A DNA stretch of 64,000 nucleotides from Methylophaga sp. (lineage in GTDB: Bacteria > Pseudomonadota > Gammaproteobacteria > Nitrosococcales > Methylophagaceae): NCBI GenBank assembly GCA_002733715.2, contig NVWQ02000058.1:1-64000 (forward strand), in the 5' to 3' direction. The notes beneath the pieces are model-generated. The model was not told the DNA's origin, did no database searches, and saw nothing but the letters and a program-made list of their open reading frames with translations. Position 1 is the stretch's first letter. The number at the start of each line of letters is the position of its first letter. Of this stretch, positions 53,727 through 60,693 are shown in pieces. Position numbers and translations under genes: made by a program.

Positions 53727-54656
53727 TTAAGCTACGGCGTTCTGAATCAAGAAGCCGCTGGTGATACCAGTGAGCTGCGGTGCACGTTCATACTGTGTGC
53801 CGTAAACCCAGCTTTTAATGCCGTTTTCCCAATACGGCTGCTCGACCATTGGGTTGTTTTGCATTGTATAAGTGTAGCCAAAGCTTGGCTCTTCAAGTGC
53901 GGTGACAATCGTTGGCACATACGCAAGCACCACGTCTTTGCCCCAGATATCAATCGCGCTTCCTGCATCATCAAAAGCAATAGCCTGACCGACAATTACT
54001 TTAGCAACGCCAAATACGGCGGCCAGAATATCAGCGGTGACAATGCCGCGTTCTGAATATTTAATTTTTTCAACAATTTTCGGGTGTTCCTTTAATACAT
54101 CCATAACTAATGATGGGATTTCGATAACATTAGGATAGATCCCTGTTGACGATCGCACCGCTTGCTTGCCCGCAATAACATCAGAAATAGGATTGGAATT
54201 AGCGTAATCACTCCACTGGCTTGTGCCAGATAATGTCGCCTTGTGATTAGCATCATACTTAGCTGCATCACGCGCTAAATCAGCCTGTTCTTTTTCTAGA
54301 GACAATGATTCAATACGCATCACGCCATTAATTGCACCACTTGCTAAGTCAATGCCAGGCACTTCTTCAGCATCACGCATATGCTCACGAGGCACCACTG
54401 CTTCAAGCGCGTGGTTAGATAAGCCATAGTTGCCAGCGGCATAACCGAATTGCACACGTTTGGTGGCTGAGCCGGGTGCGCGAGCTGTGTTATAAAGCAA
54501 GAATGCATCTTTATTAAACTGAATGATTTTGCCAGCACTCACATTAACGGGAACGCGTGGAAAAAGTTCCATACCAACATGTTCAGGATGCTTGTATCCT
54601 AAAACCACGTTGCTTAAAATTGGGTCGATTACACGACGTTGAGCAGAAGAGGGCAT
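53727..54656 (-). CDS. Major capsid protein
   Basis: The 309-residue protein (RRVIDPILSNVVLGYKHPEHVGMELFPRVPVNVSAGKII, LARDAAKYDANHKATLSGTSQWSDY, VEQPYWENGIKSWVYG) is of the Mu-like gpT/gp34 capsid family, HK97 fold by family. It follows a small decoration-type protein and the protease/scaffold, the usual order. Confidence 0.9.
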   Translation of the reverse strand: MPSSAQRRVIDPILSNVVLGYKHPEHVGMELFPRVPVNVSAGKIIQFNKDAFLLYNTARAPGSATKRVQFGYAAGNYGLSNHALEAVVPREHMRDAEEVPGIDLASGAINGVMRIESLSLEKEQADLARDAAKYDANHKATLSGTSQWSDYANSNPISDVIAGKQAVRSSTGIYPNVIEIPSLVMDVLKEHPKIVEKIKYSERGIVTADILAAVFGVAKVIVGQAIAFDDAGSAIDIWGKDVVLAYVPTIVTALEEPSFGYTYTMQNNPMVEQPYWENGIKSWVYGTQYERAPQLTGITSGFLIQNAVA

Positions 54657-54704
54657 GATGTAGCTCCTATATATAAGGTATAAATAAAAATAATTACGGG
54701 TGGT

Positions 54705-55040
54705 TTAAGGTGTGAGCAGCACTTCAAGCTTGTCGCCATCGGCAGCGGCCGCTTGCAATGCGCGGGCAACAATAATGCCTGCTGTTTGAGTGACTAACTT
54801 GCCGCTTGAGCCGACTTGTAAATCAGCACCATTGGCAATGGCTGCACCCGCAATGGCCACACCTGTGCCTAGCGTGTCAACACCCACTTGTGTGCCTGAA
54901 GGCGCTTCACTAATGGCTAAGCCGAGCATTTTTCCTGCTGCACTGGCAACCGCGCCATCGTGACCGACCGCTTGTTCTTCAGCAATAGTGGCGGTGGCTA
55001 AAATAGATAAGGTTAATAATGGGATCTTAGACGCTGGCAT
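54705..55040 (-). CDS. Capsid cement/decoration protein, DUF2190-like
   Basis: The 111-residue Ala/Gly-rich, beta-rich protein (GHDGAVASAAGKMLGLAISEAPSGTQVGVDTLGTGVAIAGA, VARALQAAAADGDKLEVLL) fits the small capsid-decorating or cement proteins between protease and major capsid genes. The DUF2190 label is by similarity in memory and tentative. Confidence 0.75.
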   Translation of the reverse strand: MPASKIPLLTLSILATATIAEEQAVGHDGAVASAAGKMLGLAISEAPSGTQVGVDTLGTGVAIAGAAIANGADLQVGSSGKLVTQTAGIIVARALQAAAADGDKLEVLLTP

Positions 55041-55084
55041 GATATGCCCTCCTGTCGTATGTTTTTAATAAGGTTCAGTTCAAG

Positions 55085-56308
55085 TTAAATCGATTGTTTT
55101 TCAACAATTTTGACCGCTTCGATATAGTCAACATCGCCATGCGTCGACATGTATTCATTTGCTTTGTTGTGAAGTTCAAGACGATCAGCATTTACTGTGG
55201 CGCCATTCGTTTCAAAATCACTGCTTGGTGTTTCATGGTCTGAGCCTGCATCGCTTTCTTCTAGATCAATCTGCTTGCCCTGTGAAGCCATGAAATCTTG
55301 GAACCATTTCAGTGGTGATTTTTTAATGGTTTCTTTTTTGTCGCCTTCACCTGCAGAAAATTCAAAGCTGGCATCATCAGCATCAGATAATTGCAACATG
55401 AAATTAGCCATGCCTTCAGCTTGTGCTGGCAACACCTTGCCGTCATCAATGAACGTGCTAATGTCGGCACTGAACTCAACGGCTAAACGCTTGTCGGTTT
55501 CAGCCTTTAATAGCGTTGCTGCTGCCTGTTCTTTTTGGGCGAAGTCTGCTTGTGATGCTGTGTTTGCAGCCTCAGTAGCTTTAGCAACGGCTTTAGCAAC
55601 GGCTTCATCCATTTGCTTTTGTGAAAATTCGGGCATGGGATCGTCTCCTGTTGGGGCTTGGGTAAAAGTGGGGGTTAATTGGTCGGGATTGTCTTCACGC
55701 AGCTGCGTGGCAATGTCTGATAATTCATTTATCTGGTAATCGGGCAACACCTGATCAGCCGTTTCAACGTCATATTTATCAATAAGAAATTCACGTAGTC
55801 GTCGCATCATGCGGCTTAACATGCCCGGTGTTCTGGCATCGACTGAATAATCAAAGTGCTCATCGTCGCTGGCACTATATATAGAATCCATACCCTCAAT
55901 GGCAGGCGGCACTGCACCTAAAAAGCCAAGGTGGCGTAAGTAATAACCGCTTGAGTCTTTGCCTATTGATACTGAGCGATTAGGCCATAGGCCCTCTTTC
56001 ACGCCAGTGGCAAAGGCATCTTGCAGATTGCTGCCTTTGACTGCTACTGTTTTACCGACTCGTTTGATGTCGCCTATCCAGCCATAAGCTGGGGCATCTG
56101 CTTTGGGGTGACCAATAACCATCGGTGCACCGCTGTAGATATTCTTATCTATACGCTTTTGGGTGTTGGTCACAATTTGGTCTAGGTCAGCTTCTGTCCA
56201 AGCTTTTTTATTACCTTTAGAGTCAACTTGGCTACCGCCTTGAAATGCAGTGAACCAGTCATCGAGACCTTTGAAGTCGTGTGTATTGTGTGTGTTTTTA
56301 TTTGACAT
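55085..56308 (-). CDS. Prohead protease/scaffold, Mu gpI-like
   Basis: The 407-residue protein combines an N-terminal protease (residues 1-160: TEADLDQIVTNTQKRIDKNI, MVIGHPKADAPAYGWIGDIKR, NRSVSIGKDSSGYYLRHLGFLG) with a Gln/Ala-rich helical scaffold (residues 220-350). The Ser in RSVSI and the His in GHPK are likely catalytic. I start at the ATG at 56308, because the frame from 56320 lies in the inverted repeat, though neither start has a good ribosome site. It is the first gene of the leftward late cluster; terminase and portal genes are not upstream of it. Confidence 0.86.
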   Translation of the reverse strand: MSNKNTHNTHDFKGLDDWFTAFQGGSQVDSKGNKKAWTEADLDQIVTNTQKRIDKNIYSGAPMVIGHPKADAPAYGWIGDIKRVGKTVAVKGSNLQDAFATGVKEGLWPNRSVSIGKDSSGYYLRHLGFLGAVPPAIEGMDSIYSASDDEHFDYSVDARTPGMLSRMMRRLREFLIDKYDVETADQVLPDYQINELSDIATQLREDNPDQLTPTFTQAPTGDDPMPEFSQKQMDEAVAKAVAKATEAANTASQADFAQKEQAAATLLKAETDKRLAVEFSADISTFIDDGKVLPAQAEGMANFMLQLSDADDASFEFSAGEGDKKETIKKSPLKWFQDFMASQGKQIDLEESDAGSDHETPSSDFETNGATVNADRLELHNKANEYMSTHGDVDYIEAVKIVEKQSI

Positions 56309-56310
56309 GT

Positions 56311-56333
56311 CACACATCATAGGGTGATGTGTG
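56311..56333. promoter_or_regulatory. 9-bp perfect inverted repeat before the late cluster
   Basis: CACACATCA and TGATGTGTG with a 5-nt spacer lie three bases upstream of the protease start, where a ribosome site would be. It is either an operator in the divergent 56309-56450 promoter region, or a stem in the mRNA limiting translation. Both are inference. Confidence 0.5.
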
Positions 56334-56450
56334 TTTGGGTGAAATCCGTGAATTATTTCACTGGTAGATATAGATGTAGCCTGTTTTTATACTACATACG
56401 CGGCTGGCAAAACGTCAAGCCTTTTACAAAAATCAATTAGGAGAGGTAGT

Positions 56451-56825
56451 ATGAGATTCCGTTCTATATTAATGAGTGTGGTGGTGGCCTTTGCGTTTGC
56501 AACAAGCTTTGCGTTTGCTGAGCCTGTTAATGATGTTGCCGCTTTATCTGATCAGGTGGCGGCTGCTAGTGTCGGTGCTGGTGAAGGCATTGCTATTGCA
56601 CACAACGATGACGATGATTGGGGTGGTGCAGTGCCAGCAGATGCGGTGGCAGCACAACATCAAATGGCACAACAAGCACGACTGACGGCAAGCATTGCCG
56701 ATAAGGACAAACAGCTGCTGACATTATCAGATGGTTCAGTGTTAACGCTTTACAGTTCTAATACGGAGTGCCGACAAACTACAGTGAACAGTCCTAATCA
56801 GAAAGTTGCTTGGCATCCTTGTTGA
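56451..56825 (+). CDS. Small exported protein, possible prophage cargo gene
   Basis: The 124-residue product has a clear signal peptide (MRFRSILMSVVVAFAFATSFAFA). The mature part is Ala-rich, acidic (HNDDDDWGGA) and ends with a beta-like part with two cysteines (YSSNTECRQTTV and WHPC). GGAGAGG is ideally placed before the ATG. It is on the plus strand against the late genes, with its own terminator, like an independently expressed moron. No family recognised. Confidence 0.65.
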   Translation: MRFRSILMSVVVAFAFATSFAFAEPVNDVAALSDQVAAASVGAGEGIAIAHNDDDDWGGAVPADAVAAQHQMAQQARLTASIADKDKQLLTLSDGSVLTLYSSNTECRQTTVNSPNQKVAWHPC

Positions 56826-56858
56826 CAACCAACCATCATTCCGACCACAAGCCCCCGT

Positions 56859-56886
56859 CATTCCGGTAAGCTTGTAGCCGGAATCT
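56859..56886. repeat. Short CATTCCGG...CCGGAATCT hairpin repeat, copy 2
   Basis: Near-identical to the unit at 753-781, with the same arms. Being between the cargo gene and its terminator, it suggests that this segment came from the chromosome of the same or a related host. Confidence 0.55.
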
Positions 56887-56892
56887 AAAACT

Positions 56893-56924
56893 AAAAAGGC
56901 CGCTATTGTTAGCGGCCTTTTTTT
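56893..56924. terminator. Bidirectional rho-independent terminator
   Basis: AAAAAGGCCGCT and AGCGGCCTTTTT form a 12-bp stem with a 6-nt loop, T-runs on both sides. It serves the plus-strand gene at 56451 and the minus-strand gene at 56927. Confidence 0.9.
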
Positions 56925-56926
56925 GT

Positions 56927-57463
56927 TTACCAACTGGAATCAGGTTCTGGCTTTAATACTTTTTTACCTTTACCATACCGCGCCTCAACCCGCTCGGCAG
57001 TATACTTTCCCGTGCTTTTTATTAATTCTGTCACCTGACTATACACGCCATATTTAAGCTTTCCTTCCATTTCAGACATCGCAAAAGACCAATGCGTCCT
57101 AACCATGTGCCTGAGAATTTCAACCTCTGCATCACCATCACGATATATAGTCCCATAACGACCATGAGAATTAATCCGCTGGTGAATATGAAACACCCGA
57201 AGCTCACCTTCGCCCGGTCTAAGAAAATAGGACTTATCCTGTTTATAAAGAAAGATCATGGTGCTTATGCCGTCAATTCGCTGCCACATGTCAACCAGAC
57301 CTAACGCATCCACCTTTTCTGTTATAACGGGGAACTCATCAACAAACACCATCACTTTCTTGTAGAAAATATCGTTAAACTCTTGGTCCATTTCTTCAAT
57401 TGTTTTCCCCAAACTGACAACAGGTATCGTCATTAAAATCAAACCAACCATAAACTTATTCAT
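56927..57463 (-). CDS. Exported protein, function unknown
   Basis: The 178-residue product starts MNKFMVGLILMTIPVVSLG, a signal peptide. The mature part is helical and rich in aromatic and basic residues (DMWQRIDGISTMIFLYKQDKSYFLRPGEGELRVFHIHQRINSHGR), ending in a Lys-rich tail. No family is recognised. It shares a strand and style with the next gene; both may be cargo of the prophage. Confidence 0.6.
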   Translation of the reverse strand: MNKFMVGLILMTIPVVSLGKTIEEMDQEFNDIFYKKVMVFVDEFPVITEKVDALGLVDMWQRIDGISTMIFLYKQDKSYFLRPGEGELRVFHIHQRINSHGRYGTIYRDGDAEVEILRHMVRTHWSFAMSEMEGKLKYGVYSQVTELIKSTGKYTAERVEARYGKGKKVLKPEPDSSW

Positions 57464-57507
57464 CTTGCACCTCTAATATATAGACATCGAACTTGAATGC
57501 TGTTTTA

Positions 57508-57532
57508 AAAATCAGTCTTTTTGACTGATTTT
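57508..57532 (-). terminator. Rho-independent terminator of the gene at 57536-57904
   Basis: AAAATCAGTC and GACTGATTTT form a 10-bp stem with a 5-nt loop, and a T-run follows on the minus strand. It starts three bases past the stop codon. Confidence 0.8.
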
Positions 57533-57535
57533 AAT

Positions 57536-57904
57536 TTACATATCTCTAAGGGTTTGTTTGGCTTTAATGCATGCTGGTGCACTAGATGGATTACAATACA
57601 AGCAACTAAACACCTGACCCGCGGCTACAACCAAATCAATTTGATTGCTACCCAACTCATAAGAATCATTTATTTGCTTTTCGATCAACTGAGTTTGGTC
57701 ACGAGCGGGATGACTGCGAACAGCACATTGCTTGCGCTGCTCTATATCATCAGGATCAGTCATTAATAAATGCAACTCAATGCCAAGCTCATTTAGCTCA
57801 GTTAATTGATTTTTGTATTTTATTGCGTGATTAACCTCTACAGCATCGTTAGCAATTACAACCATAGAAATCATAATCAGCAGCAACCCTACAACCTTAT
57901 TCAT
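57536..57904 (-). CDS. Small exported protein with four cysteines, function unknown
   Basis: The 122-residue product starts MNKVVGLLLIMISMVVIANDA, a signal peptide. Cysteines occur in RKQCAVRSH, FSCLYCNPS and PACIKAKQ, so it may be disulfide-linked after export. The ATG at 57904 has GGAG five bases upstream and is preferred over the frame start at 57946. No family recognised. Confidence 0.6.
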   Translation of the reverse strand: MNKVVGLLLIMISMVVIANDAVEVNHAIKYKNQLTELNELGIELHLLMTDPDDIEQRKQCAVRSHPARDQTQLIEKQINDSYELGSNQIDLVVAAGQVFSCLYCNPSSAPACIKAKQTLRDM

Positions 57905-58033
57905 AACCACTCCTTCGGTAGCAACACAACCCCATTCAAAACCCATTCAAAAATTTGATGGCTGGCAGTTTAAACAATTAATACATCATTACTTAATATT
58001 ATTAATTAAGTCGCTTAAAACGGCTTAAATTAA

Positions 58034-58531
58034 TCATGTCGATGCCAACTCTATTAGGTCGACTATATCCTTTTTAGCTGGCATTTGTTTTTTTTCATTT
58101 AGTTCGTCGTTTACCATTCTAATAATTTTTGCTTTCTTTGCCGCTGTTATAGTTTTACCAATTTCAGACACGCAGACCTCAACATATTCTATAGCGCTTT
58201 CTAGTGTTTTTGTTTGGCACACCAAATACTCAAGCTTGGTCTCAGACACTATAAGATGATCACCCATATCTTCATCATACATATCCATGTCGTCACACAT
58301 CATCGGAGGCGCACCTCGGAAAAGCCACTCCAAGCTAATGTTTTTCACAAATGCGAACTCTATAAAAACATCATTTGAATAACTATGCCGTTTCCTCCAT
58401 GTTGATATAGTAGACGTACCTATACCAAGAGCTTTGGCTACATCAACATCCTTGTTAGAGCCTAGATATTGCTTCACCCTACCAAGCAATAACTCAAGAC
58501 CTTCATTCTCATTTGAGATATTCATTGACAT
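58034..58531 (-). CDS. Phage repressor with CI-type helix-turn-helix
   Basis: The 165-residue protein has an N-terminal DNA-binding domain (VKQYLGSNKDVDVAKALGIGTSTISTWRKRHSYSNDVFIEFAFVKNISLEWLF), typical of the Bacteriophage CI repressor family. No LexA-type peptidase region is present; the rest is helical. Divergent from the Ner-like gene, it is in the place of the Mu c repressor and should maintain lysogeny. Confidence 0.88.
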   Translation of the reverse strand: MSMNISNENEGLELLLGRVKQYLGSNKDVDVAKALGIGTSTISTWRKRHSYSNDVFIEFAFVKNISLEWLFRGAPPMMCDDMDMYDEDMGDHLIVSETKLEYLVCQTKTLESAIEYVEVCVSEIGKTITAAKKAKIIRMVNDELNEKKQMPAKKDIVDLIELAST

Positions 58532-58635
58532 ATGCGAACCCTGTAAGTATTATTTCTCTCATACGCGAATTAATTCGCTTTCAAATGCAAAAAAACAAGC
58601 ACTGTAAAGATGCCTGTCTATTTCAAGGAGTAATT
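58532..58635. promoter_or_regulatory. Divergent operator region between repressor and Ner-like gene
   Basis: It contains the perfect 14-bp palindrome GCGAATTAATTCGC (58565-58578) and a half-site TGCGAA near 58533. A 10-bp sequence TGTAAGTATT at 58542-58551 recurs at 58905-58914 before the next gene. These are likely binding sites for the repressor and Ner-like protein. Confidence 0.65.
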
Positions 58636-58863
58636 ATGCACCATGCCGAAATTTTCTGCTTACTAATGAAGCGTAACGTCACGATGGTATCTATTGCACG
58701 ACAAGAAGATGTTAGTCCGAGCGTTGTCACTGAAGTTATTCGGGGTAAAAAAACCAGTTTTGCCGTTGCTACCGCCATTGCAGTGAAGGTAGACCGCAGC
58801 TTAACAACATTGTGGCCCGGTAAATATGACCACCGCATATCAGATGAAAGTAAAGCAGCTTGA
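58636..58863 (+). CDS. Ner/Nlp-like early regulator
   Basis: The 75-residue protein (MHHAEIFCLLMKRNVTMVSIARQEDVSPSVVTEVIRGKKTSFAVATAIAVKVDRSLTTLWPGKYD) has a Ner-type helix-turn-helix. In Mu, Ner represses the early promoter after the start of lytic growth. The ATG at 58636 has AAGGAG five bases upstream; the longer frame begins in the operator. Confidence 0.88.
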   Translation: MHHAEIFCLLMKRNVTMVSIARQEDVSPSVVTEVIRGKKTSFAVATAIAVKVDRSLTTLWPGKYDHRISDESKAA

Positions 58864-58930
58864 TGTTTCATTTGTTTTCCCGTTTAAAAATTCAATGCAC
58901 ACAGTGTAAGTATTCGCAGGAGAATTGTTA

Positions 58931-59407
58931 ATGGAAAAAGACGAGCAAAGTTTTACCAGCGTTCAGCCTGATCTGTTTCAGCAACTCGCTGACCATGAGC
59001 CTGAATACTTAGCCGCCAACGCACCCGACTTAGATATTGAGCAAGAGTTTATGGGGGCCATTAAATACGCATTACGCACCGCTAAGAAGCGGGGCTTAAG
59101 TAGAGAGCGCATTGTTGACCGAATGAACTTATGCCTACCTGAAGAACTGTATATCACCAAGCGCCAACTAGATGCATGGTGTGCCGAATCAAAAGAATAT
59201 CACCACTTTCCAGCTATCTATTTATCAGCCTTCATCTGGGCAACCGGCGGCATTATCTCACCACTAGAAATATTAAGCCGCGCGCTAGGCCTGCATCTAT
59301 TAGATGAACACGAACAACTGGCAGCACAACTAGGGCAATCAATGCTCACTAAAGTGCAAGCCAGCAACACTGAAAAACGAATCAAAAAACAATTTGGATT
59401 TAATTAA
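58931..59407 (+). CDS. Early phage protein, function unknown
   Basis: The 158-residue protein, mostly helical (EQEFMGAIKYALRTAKKRGLSRERIVDRMNLCLPEELYITKRQLDAWCAESKEYHHFPAIYLSAFIWATGG), resembles early proteins of BcepMu-like prophages, in my memory. The SRERIVDRMN part could be a DNA-binding helix-turn-helix. Start at 58931 has AGGAG before it. Confidence 0.7.
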   Translation: MEKDEQSFTSVQPDLFQQLADHEPEYLAANAPDLDIEQEFMGAIKYALRTAKKRGLSRERIVDRMNLCLPEELYITKRQLDAWCAESKEYHHFPAIYLSAFIWATGGIISPLEILSRALGLHLLDEHEQLAAQLGQSMLTKVQASNTEKRIKKQFGFN

Positions 59408-59417
59408 GGACAACACG

Positions 59418-59681
59418 ATGACTGATGAACAATTTGAAGAAGGCATGTCAATTATAAACCCCGTGCTAGCCCACCTCACTTACTTAACATTGCCAAGAGC
59501 AGATGGCAAGCTAAGAACGATGGATGATATTGCTTCAACCTTCACTGCAGGATGCCAAGCAAACAATATAGACGTTGATCTAATGCTAGAAGATTTAGTG
59601 CAAACAGCAGAGGGCATTAGAATTTTTGGCAAAGGATTAATGATAGCGGTGGCACGACAAAAGGAGCGTGGCAATGACTGA
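59418..59681 (+). CDS. Small early phage protein, function unknown
   Basis: The 87-residue protein (EQFEEGMSIINPVLAHLTYLTLPRADGKLRTMDDIASTF...) is probably helical. AAGGA precedes the ATG at 59418. It overlaps the next gene by eight bases, showing translational coupling. Confidence 0.6.
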   Translation: MTDEQFEEGMSIINPVLAHLTYLTLPRADGKLRTMDDIASTFTAGCQANNIDVDLMLEDLVQTAEGIRIFGKGLMIAVARQKERGND

Positions 59682-60693
59682 TACTAATCTTCCCCAAACA
59701 ACTATTGAAGACGACCAGGCTAACAGCGGCCTAGTAATGCAAATCATTGGCAGAGTGCAAATGGGCAATGCGATGAGTAATTTTTTAGCTACCGTTAGCA
59801 CTTTAGAAATGCGTAAAGTTAAAGAAAGCAAGGCTTATAGGGCGTTAAAAGGGCATTCACTACCAGATAAGCATGGCAATAAAATAGCTAACGTTAGCAC
59901 TTGGGCGGGTTTTTGTAGGGCTTGTGGCCTCACCGATAAAAAAGTAGATGAGGATATTCGCAACTTAAATACCTTTGGCGAACAAGCTTTAGAATTAATG
60001 CAACATGCGGGCATTGGTATTCGTGAAATGCGCCGCTTGCGTCAGCTACCAGAAGAGGAGTTAATCCGGTTAGAAAACAAGGTCATCAATGCTAAGGATA
60101 CCGTTGAGGTTGTTGATGTTATTGAAGACTTAGTGGCCACCAATCAAGAGCAACAGCGCCTAAACGGTGACTTAAAAGCCGATAACGTTAGTCAAAACCA
60201 TCAACTCGATGTGCTCGAAGTTGAAAACGAACAGTTGCGTGATCAACTAAAAGCACAAAGTGTGAACTCATGGCCGCAATACACCAACATGATCCGCATG
60301 GAATCATCGGCACTGGGTGATAAAGCGGTGATGGCGATTGATGAGCTTGAGCGGCTATTGGTCAAGGTTGAACAACCTGAACTTGATATTGATGACCCCG
60401 AGCGGGTGGCTCATTACAGTGCAGCCGTTATTTCGTATTGGACTAACTTGCGCTTTATTCAAGCCCGTATTAGTCGATTAATCCCCATTGTTCATGATTC
60501 ATTATCTGAAGCGATTGATGAAGCACCAGAAGCCTTGGGAATGGCATCAATGGAACCCGAAGAAATCATTAGACTGACGAACAATAGAAACCTATTAGTG
60601 CATGAGTTTGAGCGTGACGCATTAGCACGAGAAGCACGCCGAATGAATAATAAACCCAAGCGTCGACGCTCAAAAAAAGCAAAGGCTGAATAA
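59674..60693 (+). CDS. Early phage protein with coiled coil, function unknown
   Basis: The 339-residue protein has DUF3102-like helical features, ending with a coiled coil (LDVLEVENEQLRDQLKAQS) at about 178-196 and a Lys/Arg-rich C-terminus (KPKRRRSKKAKAE) likely to bind DNA. It lies one base before the transposase gene. Start at 59674 has AAGGAG; function unknown, perhaps part of the transposition machinery. Confidence 0.65.
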   Translation: MTDTNLPQTTIEDDQANSGLVMQIIGRVQMGNAMSNFLATVSTLEMRKVKESKAYRALKGHSLPDKHGNKIANVSTWAGFCRACGLTDKKVDEDIRNLNTFGEQALELMQHAGIGIREMRRLRQLPEEELIRLENKVINAKDTVEVVDVIEDLVATNQEQQRLNGDLKADNVSQNHQLDVLEVENEQLRDQLKAQSVNSWPQYTNMIRMESSALGDKAVMAIDELERLLVKVEQPELDIDDPERVAHYSAAVISYWTNLRFIQARISRLIPIVHDSLSEAIDEAPEALGMASMEPEEIIRLTNNRNLLVHEFERDALAREARRMNNKPKRRRSKKAKAE

